This document shows positions 8,748-18,400 of a DNA stretch of 64,000 bases, in pieces. The stretch's first letter is position 1. Each line of letters starts with the position of its first letter. This DNA is from an uncultured Bacteroidales bacterium. Lineage in GTDB: Bacteria > Bacteroidota > Bacteroidia > Bacteroidales > WCHB1-69. Below the pieces are notes generated by a model, which was not told the origin of the DNA, ran no database searches, and saw only the letters and a program-made list of their open reading frames with translations. The stretch is taken from contig ONCM01000006.1 in assembly GCA_900316305.1 (NCBI GenBank), forward strand, positions 1 to 64,000, read 5' to 3'. The position numbers and the translations under genes were made by a program.

Positions 8748-9016
8748 TACTCTTTCAGCATTTCTGCGGCCAAGGAGGCCCATTGCGCATCGGTGGTGCC
8801 GACACGGTTACAATATACTTTCTCGTAGTTCCGGGGTTGGTGTTGCTGTATGGTGAACACCGACACGGCCACAGCCACCACAACCACCAAAGAAGTCACC
8901 GCGGTGATGATGCGGTTCTGTTTCCGTCGCCAGGCAGGGTATTCCGCCGCCAACCGTAGGCTGTAGCCTTCGGCCTCGGCCCGTTGCCATAATTCGTCAA
9001 ATTGGTTTTCTGTCAT
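8747..9016 (-). CDS. Small single-pass membrane protein, candidate anti-sigma factor
   Basis: 89 residues: a cytoplasmic N-terminal helix region (MTENQFDELWQRAEAEGYSL), one membrane segment at about residues 36-56 (IITAVTSLVVVVAVAVSVF) and a short external tail. It overlaps the end of the ECF sigma gene by 4 bases. Small size, single membrane span and coupling to a sigma factor fit an anti-sigma factor, although no zinc-binding HxxxCxxC motif is present. The role is inferred from position. Confidence 0.65.
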   Translation of the reverse strand: MTENQFDELWQRAEAEGYSLRLAAEYPAWRRKQNRIITAVTSLVVVVAVAVSVFTIQQHQPRNYEKVYCNRVGTTDAQWASLAAEMLKE

Positions 9017-9483
9017 ATATCCATTGATTTTCTTAATTTCTCTTTGATTCTCACCAACCTCACACTTACATTCTTCACGGTCATCCCCACACGTTCTCCA
9101 ATCTCTTCATAGTCGTATCCCTCTAACTGCAAGCGCACTATGGTGCGGTCAGGTTCGTCCAGCAGGGCAATCCGTTCGTGCAGCTCACGGAGCAGCGTGC
9201 GATCTTCGTCGGGCACCTCGTAGCCTTCCGGCAATGCCTCGGTTTCTTTCTCTCTTCTCAAGCAGTCAATGATCTTGTTTCGTCCGATTTTCCAGATCAA
9301 CGCCGTCTGTGGCACTGCGGAAAGGGAGAGAAGCCGCTCGCTGTCACGCCACAACGCCACGGTGACTTCCTGCAACAGGTCATCAACCTCCAGACCCCGA
9401 CGGCTGTAATGTCGGCAGAGCGAGAAGAGCAACCCCCTATGGCGGTGGAGCATGGTCTCAAAAGGATTTACCTTTGCCGCCAT
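9013..9483 (-). CDS. ECF-type RNA polymerase sigma factor
   Basis: 156 residues. Region 2 is at about residues 5-75 (RHRGLLFSLCRHYSRRGLEVDDLLQEV, in which the DDLLQE motif is typical). Region 4 is a C-terminal helix-turn-helix (YDYEEIGERVGMTVKNVSVR). It is the first gene of an overlapping operon with a candidate anti-sigma factor, a small secreted protein and one or two lipoproteins, so it probably directs an envelope-linked response. It is divergent from the threonine aldolase gene with only 14 bases between the start codons. Confidence 0.9.
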   Translation of the reverse strand: MAAKVNPFETMLHRHRGLLFSLCRHYSRRGLEVDDLLQEVTVALWRDSERLLSLSAVPQTALIWKIGRNKIIDCLRREKETEALPEGYEVPDEDRTLLRELHERIALLDEPDRTIVRLQLEGYDYEEIGERVGMTVKNVSVRLVRIKEKLRKSMDI

Positions 9484-9497
9484 AAATTCCTACCACG

Positions 9498-10514
9498 ATG
9501 AGATCATTCGGAAGTGACAATCATTCGGGAGTGCATCCTGCTATATTAGAGGCAATTGCCGCGTGCAATGCCGACCACGAAATCGCTTACGGCGACGACA
9601 CCTACACCGCCCGTGTGCGGGACCTTTTCAAGAAACAGTTCGGCGAGACGGCGGAGGTTTTCCCTGTCTTCAACGGTACCGGTGCCAACGTGGTGGCCCA
9701 GCGCGCCTGCGTGCGATCGTTCAACAGTATCCTCTGCGCCGAGACCGCCCACATCGCCGTCGATGAGTGCGGCGCACCCGCCTTCATGACCGGCGCCTCG
9801 CTGGTTTCTATCTCTACACCCGACGGCAAACTCACCCCTGAACTCATCCACCCGCACCTCACCAACTGGGGCTTCGAACACCACTCGCAACCCAAGTCCG
9901 TATATATCTCGCAATGCTCGGAACTCGGCACGGTCTATACCTGCGAGGAAATCCGCGCCATCGCCGACTTCATCCACCCCTTCGGCATGTACCTGCATCT
10001 CGACGGCGCCCGTATCGCCAACGCTGCCGTGACCCTCGGCAAGACATTCAAGGAGATGACCACCGACTGCGGTGTCGATATCGTCAGCTTCGGGGGCACG
10101 AAGAACGGGATGCTGATGGGCGAATCCGTTGTCGTCCTGAATCCTGCGCTGGTGCCCGAACTCAAGTACCACCGCAAGCAGTGCGCCCAACTCAGCTCCA
10201 AGATGCGCTACCTCAGCGCCCAGTTCATCACCTACTTGGAGACCGGCCTCTGGCGGGAGAACGCCGCGCACGCCAACGCGCAGGCGCAGAAGCTCCGTCA
10301 GCGCATCTCCGCCCTCCTCGGCGACGTCTTCACCCAGCGCACCGACTGCAACATCCTGCTGCTCCGCCTCCCGCGCCCCCTCGCCGACCGCCTCGCGAAG
10401 ACCACTTTCTTCTATTACTGGAACGAGGCCGACGACGAGATCCGGCTTGTCACCTCGTGGGACACGACGGATGAGGACATTGAGGCCGTGATTGAAGCAC
10501 TTGGAAAAGATTAA
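9498..10514 (+). CDS. ltaE: Low-specificity L-threonine aldolase (PLP enzyme)
   Basis: 338 residues, the usual length. It belongs to the beta-eliminating lyase/threonine aldolase fold-type I family: an N-terminal FGSDNHSGVHP segment, the cofactor-binding HLDGARIANA, and the PLP lysine at about Lys202 in SFGGTKNGMLMGE. It would cleave L-threonine or L-allo-threonine to glycine and acetaldehyde in the cytoplasm. The -7 element TACCTTTG lies just upstream, inside the start of the divergent sigma-factor gene. It is a single-gene unit. Confidence 0.88.
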   Translation: MRSFGSDNHSGVHPAILEAIAACNADHEIAYGDDTYTARVRDLFKKQFGETAEVFPVFNGTGANVVAQRACVRSFNSILCAETAHIAVDECGAPAFMTGASLVSISTPDGKLTPELIHPHLTNWGFEHHSQPKSVYISQCSELGTVYTCEEIRAIADFIHPFGMYLHLDGARIANAAVTLGKTFKEMTTDCGVDIVSFGGTKNGMLMGESVVVLNPALVPELKYHRKQCAQLSSKMRYLSAQFITYLETGLWRENAAHANAQAQKLRQRISALLGDVFTQRTDCNILLLRLPRPLADRLAKTTFFYYWNEADDEIRLVTSWDTTDEDIEAVIEALGKD

Positions 10515-10590
10515 AAGGACAAGATAATCAGAGAATAAGAGCTGGCTAATTCCTATTTATTCAACTCTTAAATACTATTCTTAAAAAATG

Positions 10591-10598
10591 TATTTTTG
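10591..10598 (+). promoter_or_regulatory. Promoter -7 element TATTTTTG
   Basis: TAnnTTTG match 30 bases before the antitoxin ATG at 10628. It would drive the toxin-antitoxin pair and possibly the gene after it. Confidence 0.6.
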
Positions 10599-10627
10599 CA
10601 GCCAAAACTATAATAAAATTTGAAGTA

Positions 10628-10900
10628 ATGACAACAATACAGTTACGAGAGGAACTATTCCGCGAAATGAATCCACTTCTTGACAGTAAATCGGCATTAG
10701 AGAAAATGTTGGCTTATGTCAAGACTCTTCTGCCTGCTAAGAAAGCTAAATCCGAAATAGAGGAACTGACAGATGATGAAAAGTTAGAGGCTGCTCTCAA
10801 TGTTTTTCATTCTGATTGGGGTGGTGACGCTGATCCAATGGAAATCACCAAAGAATTGCGCCATAATGTGGTAAACAGTAGAACTATCGAAACTTGGTAA
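10628..10900 (+). CDS. Probable antitoxin of a type II toxin-antitoxin pair
   Basis: 90 residues, charged and helical, with no recognised DNA-binding motif beyond a short N-terminal strand (MTTIQLREELF). Its stop is two bases before the start of a PIN-domain toxin gene, the usual antitoxin-first order. The C-terminal part (ADPMEITKELRHNVVNSRTIETW) could be the toxin-binding tail. The call rests mainly on context. Confidence 0.7.
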   Translation: MTTIQLREELFREMNPLLDSKSALEKMLAYVKTLLPAKKAKSEIEELTDDEKLEAALNVFHSDWGGDADPMEITKELRHNVVNSRTIETW

Positions 10901-10902
10901 CA

Positions 10903-11307
10903 ATGAAAACATATGGACAATATCTGTTGGACACTTGTGTCTGTATTGCATTGATCAAAAAAGTTCCATCTGTCATTGAGAATATCAGACGTGTTGGGCT
11001 TGGCAACTGCAAAATTTCTGAAATCACATTAGCAGAACTCTTTTTCGGCGCGTTCAAGTCAGGGAAAGAAAAACATTTTTTAGATGTGGATGTGATTAAA
11101 GGTCTTTTCGAGCAGTATCCTATTACCAATTCTTTAAGAGAATATGGAGACATCCGCTGGCAGTTGGAGCATACGGGGAAGAAGATCGACCATTTTGATT
11201 TACTCATTGGTGCAACGGCATTGCACGAAAATTTCGTGCTTGTCACAGGCAATGTGGACCATTTCGAGCGTATCCATGGTCTTAAGGTTGAGAATTGGAT
11301 GGTATAA
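10903..11307 (+). CDS. PIN-domain ribonuclease toxin (VapC-like)
   Basis: 134 residues from the ATG at 10903. Acidic PIN residues are visible: the N-terminal Asp in YLLDTCVCI, a Glu in ITLAELFFG, the Asp of HFDLLIGATAL and the Asp in VTGNVDHFERI. VapC toxins cut specific RNAs, often initiator tRNA or rRNA. The gene pairs with the preceding antitoxin. Its stop overlaps the start of the next gene by one base (TAATG), so the downstream secreted protein may share the transcript. Confidence 0.85.
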   Translation: MKTYGQYLLDTCVCIALIKKVPSVIENIRRVGLGNCKISEITLAELFFGAFKSGKEKHFLDVDVIKGLFEQYPITNSLREYGDIRWQLEHTGKKIDHFDLLIGATALHENFVLVTGNVDHFERIHGLKVENWMV

Positions 11308-12173
11308 TGAAAAAGCATACAATTCTAACCCTAACCCTCATCACCTTCGCCCTCTGCCTCCACGCGCAGCGCGACTCCTTAGCCTTTGCGAACGGTCCCT
11401 GGCAAACCGACACGCTCGATGGGATGGTGCTGAAGCAGTGCCGGTTCGAGGGGCAGCAACTGTTTGCTTCGAACCAACAGATTTTCGTGCTGGAAATCCC
11501 TGACACGGCGGACTATGCGCTGCGGTTCGCGCATGAGCCGCGCCGCACGAAGACCTCCGAGATGGCCCGCAAACATGGGGCCGTGGCGGCGGTCAACGGC
11601 TCGTTTTTCGACATGGACAAGCACTTCCCCATCTGCTATCTCCGCATCGACAGCGTGAATCTCGGGGAGAACACTCCCGGCAAGGACACAGTAAATCGCA
11701 AATACTATCAATACGGCACGCTTTGTCTCAGCGGCGACAGCGTCCTTATCCTCAAGACCGACTCCTCGCGGCATTGGGAGGAAACACTCCCCTACCCCGA
11801 CATCATGACCGCTGGTCCGCTGCTGATTTGGCACGATACGTTACAGTATCTGCGCGACGACCGCACCTTTGTAACCAACCGCCACAACCGCACCGCCGTG
11901 GGCATCCGCGAGAACGGCACGGTGCTCTTAGTAGTGGCCGACGGACGTTTCAAGACTGCTGCGGGACTTTCCCTGCCGGAACTGCAGCAAATCCTCCGCT
12001 GGCTTGGCTGTCGCGATGCTCTCAACCTTGACGGCGGCGGCTCCACCACATTGTTTTTGAACATCGGTGATTATCAAGGTGTTGTCAACTGCCCCTCCGA
12101 TAACGGTCGTTTCGACCATGAAGGGGAGAGAGGAGTGTCGAATACGGTCCTCGTAATTAAAAACGAAAAGTAG
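11307..12173 (+). CDS. Secreted phosphodiester glycosidase (NAGPA domain) protein
   Basis: 288 residues from the ATG at 11307, which gives a clean signal peptide (MKKHTILTLTLITFALCLHA). The mature part matches the NAGPA/DUF2233 domain: AAVNGSFFDM, RTAVGIRENGTVLLVVADG and the conserved LNLDGGGSTTLFL near the C-terminus. The family includes the enzyme that uncovers mannose-6-phosphate and bacterial phosphodiester glycosidases of cell-wall polymers. It is probably periplasmic or secreted. It overlaps the vapC-like stop codon by one base. Confidence 0.85.
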   Translation: MKKHTILTLTLITFALCLHAQRDSLAFANGPWQTDTLDGMVLKQCRFEGQQLFASNQQIFVLEIPDTADYALRFAHEPRRTKTSEMARKHGAVAAVNGSFFDMDKHFPICYLRIDSVNLGENTPGKDTVNRKYYQYGTLCLSGDSVLILKTDSSRHWEETLPYPDIMTAGPLLIWHDTLQYLRDDRTFVTNRHNRTAVGIRENGTVLLVVADGRFKTAAGLSLPELQQILRWLGCRDALNLDGGGSTTLFLNIGDYQGVVNCPSDNGRFDHEGERGVSNTVLVIKNEK

Positions 12174-12202
12174 ATCTATTTAAAAATATGATTCCTTGAG
12201 CA

Positions 12203-12269
12203 GCCTCGAAGAGGCAAAACGCGCGATAGCGCAAATAACCCCACATAAGGCCAAAGGCCGCAATGTGGG
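12203..12269. repeat. Three consecutive hairpins
   Basis: GCCTC/GAGGC (12203-12215), GCGC/GCGC (12221-12232), and a two-part stem CCCACAT/ATGTGGG (12240-12269) enclosing GGCC/GGCC. They follow the NAGPA gene directly and may act as a terminator. Their modular form resembles REP-type intergenic elements. Confidence 0.55.
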
Positions 12270-12295
12270 CGATAGTCAATAGCCAAAGTTTTTTG

Positions 12296-12303
12296 TATTT
12301 TTG
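12296..12303 (+). promoter_or_regulatory. Promoter -7 element TATTTTTG
   Basis: TAnnTTTG match 35 bases before the ATG at 12338. Confidence 0.6.
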
Positions 12304-12337
12304 CCCCATCAAAATTGTTTCACCAAAATCAAAAACT

Positions 12338-12589
12338 ATGGACTTTGCAAGTATTATCATTTTCCTGCTTATCGGCGCAGTGTCTGGCTGGTTAGCTAGC
12401 AAATTAATGAAGGGCGGTGGCTCCGGACTGATTGTCAACATCATCCTCGGTATTGTTGGCGGTTTTATCGGCGGCTGGCTCATGAGCCTTGTCGGCATCG
12501 AAAAAGGCGGCCTCGTATGGGAGATCATCACCTCCGTCATCGGCGCCTGCCTGCTGATCTTCGTCGTTTCCTTAATTAAGAGGAAATAA
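12338..12589 (+). CDS. GlsB/YeaQ/YmgE family small membrane protein
   Basis: 83 residues almost entirely made of three hydrophobic glycine-rich segments (FLLIGAVSGWLASKLMKGG, ILGIVGGFIGGWLMSLVG and a C-terminal helix ending in KRK). This is the transglycosylase-associated protein family, often stress-induced and of unknown mechanism. The start at 12338 gives the family N-terminus (MDFASIII); upstream in-frame starts would add unrelated sequence. It is a single-gene unit with its own promoter. Confidence 0.85.
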   Translation: MDFASIIIFLLIGAVSGWLASKLMKGGGSGLIVNIILGIVGGFIGGWLMSLVGIEKGGLVWEIITSVIGACLLIFVVSLIKRK

Positions 12590-12689
12590 ATTATCGCAAA
12601 CATCTCTACCGAGCTTTTGTCCCTATCTGGACTGCTCAAGAAAGCAGTTTGTATTCACACGCTCTACCTCGTAATCTCCCCAATAACTG

Positions 12690-12717
12690 CTAACTACTAA
12701 CTACTAACTGCTAACTA
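12690..12717. repeat. Heptamer tandem repeat, CTAACTR family
   Basis: Units CTAACTA, CTAACTA, CTAACTG, CTAACTA. The array abuts the recQ stop codon at 12715-12717. The same family recurs at 33864-33898. Confidence 0.8.
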
Positions 12718-14595
12718 TTTTCGGTCATTGAGGAACCGCATCACCTCCACGATTTGCGGTTCCTCGTATTTTTTGGACAGTTCGGTGAGAACCTCTTTTG
12801 GGGTGTAACCTTTTTGCTGTAAAGTTTTTACCTCTCCAGCAATCTCTTCGAAAGCTTTATTTTTGATACGTTGGATTTGATTTCGACGGCAGACATCGCA
12901 CTCGCCGCAAGGAGTGCTGTCCCATTCGCCGAAATATTGCAGCAGCAACTGACTACGACAGACATTATCGGTCTTTACGTAGTTTTCCACCGCATCAAGT
13001 CGTTCCGAGGCCTTTTCTTTGCGAAAATCATAGATTTTTTTGTCGAAGTAGAGGTATTTTTCGTCGATTCTGTCTTTTAGGAAGACGATTAATGGGATAT
13101 TGCTTTGCGGTTGGTAAGAGAGGACTTTTTCGCTTCGTAATGCTTTAAGTTGCTCTACAACAGACTCTTCCGTAGTTTCTAAACGGTTGGCGAGCAACCG
13201 TTCGTCAATATTGGCAAATTGGGTAAAAACACCTGTATAGGAGCGCAAAATCGTAGTGATCAGCGGCTCATACTCGGGCTTTTCCTTGTAATACTGAAGC
13301 AGTTGGTCGCCGTTGAACCGGAACTGCAGCTCGGATTTTTCGCGAAGGTGCTCGGAAACGAGGATGACCCCGATGTTGTTGAGCAGTTTCAATGCGTTGA
13401 AATACTGGGTTGCATTCATCTGCACGGCTCGGGCGTGCTCCTCCATGGAGAACGGGAATACTTTGCCCTCGCCGGTGCCAATTTCGATGTGGTGCGACTG
13501 ACAGAGCTCGCGATAGACCTCGCGCACACGATCGAGTTCGGGAAACGTGAAGGTGAAATTGCGCTTGAGTTGGGCGATGTCGTAGTTGTCGTACAGCAGA
13601 ATCGCCACCGCCGCTTTCTCGTCGCGACCACCGCGGCCCGCCTCCTGGAAGTAGGCCTCCAGTGTGTCGGGCAGGTCGATGTGCACCACAAACCGCACGT
13701 CCGGCTTGTCAATGCCCATGCCAAAAGCGTTGGTGGAGACCATCACACGCGTCTCGCCCTTCATCCAACTCTGCTGCTTACGGTCGCGCTCGCGAGGATC
13801 GAGTCCGGCGTGGTAGTAGTCTGCAGAAATGCCATTATTGCGCAGGAACTCAGCGGTTTCCGCCGTCTTCTTGCGATTGCGCACATAGACAATACCCGAA
13901 CCCGGATAGAGGTTCATAATCCGCAGCATCCGACTGTTCTTATCCTCCTCATACACCACGAAATAGGTGAGATTCGCCCGTTTGAAGCTCTTCTGGAAAA
14001 CGTTTTCGGTCTTGAACTCCAACCGCAGTTGGATATCCTTGACCACCTCGGGCGTGGCAGTAGCTGTGAGCGCTAAAACAGGTACTTGCGGGAAAATTTT
14101 GCGAATTTGCGCGATTTCGAGGTACGGCGGACGGAAGTCGTAGCCCCACTGTGAGATGCAGTGCGCCTCATCCACGGCAATCATGGAGACGGGCATCCGT
14201 TCGAAATTGACCTTAAAACTCTCTGTCTGAAGGCGTTCAGGAGAAACGTAAAGGAAACGGTATTCAGGATCGAAGAGACAGTTGTCGATAGTGGCCTGGA
14301 TTTCGCTGACCCGCATCCCCGTATAAATGGCGCCAGCTTTGATGTGGCGGGCGCGGAGATGCTCCACTTGGTCCTTCATGAGTGCGATGAGCGGAGAGAT
14401 GACGATGCAAAGGCCGCCCTTCACGAGCGCAGGCACTTGAAAGCAGATGGATTTGCCGCCGCCGGTAGGCAACAACGCCAACGTATCGCGCCCCTCCAAC
14501 ACCGACAGGATGATGTCCTCCTGCAACGGCCGGAATTGATCGTATCCCCAATACTGTTTGAGGACAGCGCAAGCTTTCTGTCTAAAATCATTCAT
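12715..14595 (-). CDS. recQ: ATP-dependent DNA helicase, RecQ family
   Basis: 626 residues. The superfamily 2 helicase core has Walker A LLPTGGGKSICFQ, the DEAH box AVDEAHCISQWGYDFRPPY and motif VI (EAGRGGRDE). A winged-helix-like region and four cysteines (NVCRSQ, then CGECDVC) follow near residues 560-595. No HRDC domain is present; the C-terminus is a short helical region. RecQ unwinds 3'-5' DNA during recombination and repair. The start codon lies inside the first unit of a decamer array (14591-14670), so initiation context is set by repeat sequence. The stop abuts a heptamer array. Confidence 0.92.
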   Translation of the reverse strand: MNDFRQKACAVLKQYWGYDQFRPLQEDIILSVLEGRDTLALLPTGGGKSICFQVPALVKGGLCIVISPLIALMKDQVEHLRARHIKAGAIYTGMRVSEIQATIDNCLFDPEYRFLYVSPERLQTESFKVNFERMPVSMIAVDEAHCISQWGYDFRPPYLEIAQIRKIFPQVPVLALTATATPEVVKDIQLRLEFKTENVFQKSFKRANLTYFVVYEEDKNSRMLRIMNLYPGSGIVYVRNRKKTAETAEFLRNNGISADYYHAGLDPRERDRKQQSWMKGETRVMVSTNAFGMGIDKPDVRFVVHIDLPDTLEAYFQEAGRGGRDEKAAVAILLYDNYDIAQLKRNFTFTFPELDRVREVYRELCQSHHIEIGTGEGKVFPFSMEEHARAVQMNATQYFNALKLLNNIGVILVSEHLREKSELQFRFNGDQLLQYYKEKPEYEPLITTILRSYTGVFTQFANIDERLLANRLETTEESVVEQLKALRSEKVLSYQPQSNIPLIVFLKDRIDEKYLYFDKKIYDFRKEKASERLDAVENYVKTDNVCRSQLLLQYFGEWDSTPCGECDVCRRNQIQRIKNKAFEEIAGEVKTLQQKGYTPKEVLTELSKKYEEPQIVEVMRFLNDRK

Positions 14596-14670
14596 CGCTT
14601 TTCATCGCTTTTCATCGGTCTTCATCGGTCTTCATCGGTTTTCATCGCTTTTCATCGCTTTTCATCGATT
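14591..14670. repeat. Decamer tandem repeat, TTCATCGCTT family
   Basis: Eight uninterrupted 10-base units (TTCATCGCTT with GGTC, GGTT and GATT variants at the 3' end). Each unit carries CAT, an ATG on the minus strand. The first unit supplies the recQ start codon. Related units occur at 15437-15466 and 35651-35694. Confidence 0.9.
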
Positions 14671-14719
14671 TTTCGGGTCTTCAGCCCTTTTGGAATCATC
14701 CTCACATCATCTTATCCTC

Positions 14720-15355
14720 TTATCCTCTCTTATCGATCTCCTCTTGAATCTTCGCCGCCAGCTCGTAATTCTCCTCGTCAATGGCATCCTGCAAGAGGTC
14801 TTTCAACTCCGACAACGACATGGTCTCCCACTCGTTCGTGGCTGCCGATTTGGAAGCAGCACTCTTGGAAACGGCAAGATCCTCATTACTAAACGGATCC
14901 GATTCATAATTGGATTTCTTCCCCGCTATCTGCATCTGATTATCAAACAACTCTTTTTGGAAGAAAATAGGAATATGGGCGTGCAAAGCAATGGCGACCG
15001 CATCCGACGGACGCGCATCTACATTGAAATAGTCGCCTTTGGGAGACTGGATGACGATGGAAGCGTAGTATATGCCCTGGTTGAACTCATCGATGGAAAC
15101 AAATTCAAGGTTGTATTCCGGAATGTGTTCGGTCAGCAATTCGGCAAAGAGGATGTGCGTGAGCGGACGCTGCGGCAACCGACCGTGACGCTCGCCCAAA
15201 ATCGCGCGCGCCTCGTTCAGCCCGATGATGATGGGGACGTACTGCGCCTTCTGGAACTTGTTCACCAAAATCATGGAGAACGCCTCTGACGCATGCGACG
15301 CCGCCCGCACGTCCAGGACTTCCACCTCGATGTATTCTATGTCGTTAATTCTCAA
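14720..15355 (-). CDS. Bifunctional nuclease (DUF151) with UVR motif
   Basis: 211 residues. Residues about 5-135 are the DUF151/BFN domain with the conserved motif DARPSDAVAIALHAHIPIFF. The C-terminal 35 residues form a UvrB/UvrC-type motif (LKDLLQDAIDEENYELAAKI). Domain architecture is typical of Bacteroidota. The likely start is TTG at 15353-15355; no ATG or GTG is available in frame before the upstream stop at 15368-15370. The gene lies between recQ and purL on the same strand, with repeat arrays in both gaps. Confidence 0.85.
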   Translation of the reverse strand: MRINDIEYIEVEVLDVRAASHASEAFSMILVNKFQKAQYVPIIIGLNEARAILGERHGRLPQRPLTHILFAELLTEHIPEYNLEFVSIDEFNQGIYYASIVIQSPKGDYFNVDARPSDAVAIALHAHIPIFFQKELFDNQMQIAGKKSNYESDPFSNEDLAVSKSAASKSAATNEWETMSLSELKDLLQDAIDEENYELAAKIQEEIDKRG

Positions 15356-15364
15356 TTCTTTTAA

Positions 15365-15392
15365 TGGTTATTGGTTATAGGTTATGGGTTAT
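15365..15392. repeat. Heptamer tandem repeat, GGTTATT family
   Basis: Units TGGTTAT, TGGTTAT, AGGTTAT, GGGTTAT, just upstream of the DUF151 gene start. The reverse-complement family (AATAACC) occurs at 31001-31028. Confidence 0.8.
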
Positions 15393-15404
15393 TGAAATAG
15401 GAGG

Positions 15405-15436
15405 ATGTAGGGGCGAATAATTATTCGCCCCTACAT
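15405..15436. repeat. 32-base perfect palindrome, GTAGGGGCG type
   Basis: ATGTAGGGGCGAATAA (15405-15420) is followed directly by its exact reverse complement (15421-15436). It lies in the gap between purL and the DUF151 gene, between two tandem arrays. Its ends resemble those of the palindromes at 37706, 38455 and 38501. Confidence 0.9.
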
Positions 15437-15466
15437 TTCATCGTTTTTCATCGTTTTTCATCGTCC
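15437..15466. repeat. Decamer tandem repeat, TTCATCGTTT
   Basis: Three 10-base units (TTCATCGTTT twice, TTCATCGTCC). The purL stop codon (15458-15460) lies inside the third unit. Confidence 0.8.
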
Positions 15467-18400
15467 GAAATACGCTACCGCATTCGCGAAGATATCCTGA
15501 CACTTGTTTCCTCCAATGTTCTTGTAAAGGTTCCGGCCCTTGCGCTCGCTATGACCCATCTTGCCGAGAATCAAACCGTTATCGGAAACAATGCCCTCAA
15601 TGCCGTAGAAGGAGCCGTTGGGGTTGTCCTCGGGATCCATGCTCACCTGGCCGTTCTCATCGCAGTATTGGAAGGCGACCTGACCATTCTCGAAGAGCTG
15701 TTTCGCCAACTGTTCAGATACCACGAACTTGCCCTCGCCGTGGCTGACCGCGATCTGGTGGACATCGCCTTCTCTGAAGGAGGCGAGCCACGGGGAGTTG
15801 GTGCTGCCCACGCGGGTACGCACAATGCGAGAGATGTGACGGTTGATGTTGTTACGATACAGCGTCGGGGAGTCGGGCGTGACCTCGCCGAGCTTGCCAA
15901 ACGGCAGCAGACCGGACTTGATGAGCGCCTGGAAGCCATTGCAGATGCCGAGTACCAGACACTTGCGGTTGAGCAGGTCTTCCACCGCCGCTTTCACCTT
16001 CGGACTGTTGAGCACGTTGGCGATGAACTTACCACTACCGTCGGGTTCGTCACCCAGACTGAAACCGCCGGAGAGCGCGAGGATCTGCGACTCGCGGATA
16101 GCCGCCGCCAGCTCGTCAATGCTGTGCTCGATGGCCGCCTCGTCCAAGTTCTTGAAGACCAAAATGCGGGTTTCGGCACCGGCATCCTCAAATGCCTTTG
16201 CCGTGTCGTAGTCGCAGTTGGTGCCGGGGAACACGGGCAAAATCACTTTCGGCTTGCTAACCTTTGTGGTCGGTATAGCGTTGTTATTCTGCGTGTTACG
16301 AGCAAACTCTGCACCCACGGAAGCCGTCTCATTCGGGGCGGTCTGCGGGTAGAGCTTCGCGTAAAAACCGCGCCAAGCCTTCAGCAATTCCACTTTGTCG
16401 AGCTTCTCGCCATTGACCACGAAATTATCGGCCACTTTGCCGAGTTCGATGGCGAACGACGCATTCAGCTTCTCCGTGGTTTCCACAATGAAGCTGCCAT
16501 AACTGTAAGCGAACAAATCCTTATCGGTCTTGACATCAAAGCCTAAATCATTACCGAAACTCATTTTGGCCAGTGCTTCTGCGATGCCGCCGAATTGCAG
16601 CGTGAACGCGGAGACAATCTTCTGATCCAGAATGTTCTGGCGCATGAAGTCGAATATGTCGCAGGTATGCTGGATATTCGGGATATCGTTTTCTAACTTA
16701 TTTTCAATGAGGTAAATATAATTGCCCTTCTGCTTGAATTCCGGCGAGATGATGTGGTCGGAATTCTCCGTGGTGATGGCGAAGGAGACAATCGTCGGCG
16801 GCACATGCATGTCCTTGAAAGTTCCGCTCATGGAATCCTTGCCGCCCAAAGAAGCGAGCGCGAAAGATTTCTGCATCCAGAAGGCGCCCAACAGCGCGGA
16901 AAGCGGTTTGCCCCAGCGGGTTGGCTCCTTGCCGAGCTTCTCAAAGTACTCCTGGAAGGTAAAACGGATCTTATGGTAGTCGCCACCGGCCGCCACGATT
17001 TTCGACATGGCTTCCAACACAGCCATCACACCGGCATGATACGGGGAACGGATGGCGATGAACGGATTGTAGCCGAACGCCATGATGGAGGCGAGGTTCG
17101 TATGTCCGTGACGCACAGGCAATTTCTGCGCACTCACCTGCGTTTCCGTCAGCTGGTCTTTGCCGCCGAACGGCATCAGCACGGTGGAAGCACCGATGGT
17201 GGCATCGAACATCTCGATGAGACCCTTTTGGGAAGCCACGTTCGGGTTGGTGAGGCAACTTTGCCACTTCTCCTGCATCGTTTTTCCCTGAATATCAGAT
17301 GATTTCATCACGCCATCCGCCACAGGGGCAATCTTGGCGGTCACCTTCTGGCGCACACCGTTGGTGTTGATGAAGTCGCGACTGAGATCCACGATGGTCT
17401 TGCCGCGCCAGGTCATGGTCAGGCGGTTGTCATCGGTCACCTTGGCGATGATGTTGGCCTCCAAGTTCTCCTCACGACAGTACTGGAAGAAGGTCTCCAC
17501 ATCCTCGGGCGCCACCACAACGCTCATACGCTCTTGCGACTCGCTGATGGCCACTTCCGTACCGTTCAGACCTTTATATTTCGTGCGGACCGTGTCCAGA
17601 TCGATGGTCAGACCGTCGGCCAGCTCGCCGATGGCCACACTCACACCGCCTGCACCGAAGTCGTTGGACTTCTTGATGAGTTTCGTTACTTCAGGACGGC
17701 GGAACAGATGCTGGATCTTGCGCTCCTCGGGGGCGTTACCTTTCTGCACCTCAGCGGCACAGGTATCCAAAGACTTTTCCGTGTGTTCTTTCGATGAACC
17801 CGTGGCACCACCGATACCGTCGCGACCGGTGCGACCACCGAACATGATGATGATGTCGCCAGGCTCCGGACGCTCGCGGCGGACCTGATTCTCTGGCACA
17901 GCACCCACCACAGCACCGATTTCCAAACGTTTTGCTTGGTAATCAGGGTGATAGATCTCACGGACGTGCGTGGTAGCCAGACCGATTTGGTTGCCGTAGG
18001 AGGAATAGCCGGCGGCGGCGGTCTTGGAAATCACCGACTGCGGGAGTTTGCCCGGCAGCGTGGCGGAAATCGGGGCGTTGATGTCGCCCGCGCCCGTAAC
18101 ACGCAGTGCCTGATATACATAGCTACGACCGCTCAGCGGGTCGCGGATAGCACCGCCCACGCAAGTGGCTGCTCCACCGAAGGGCTCAATTTCCGTCGGG
18201 TGATTATGCGTTTCGTTCTTGTACATCAGCAGCCAATCCTCCTCTTTGCCATCGACATCCACCTTCACACGGATGCTGCAGGCGTTGTTCTCCTCGGAAA
18301 TCTCCTTGTCGGGAAGGTTGCCGCGCTTGTACTCATACTTGCCGTTGATGGAAGCCAAATCCATCAGCGTGACCGGACGTTGCGTGTCTTTGCCGTACAT

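Noticed and set aside
14591..14670. Decamer array as a CRISPR
   Set aside because: Units are contiguous with no spacers and no cas genes are present.
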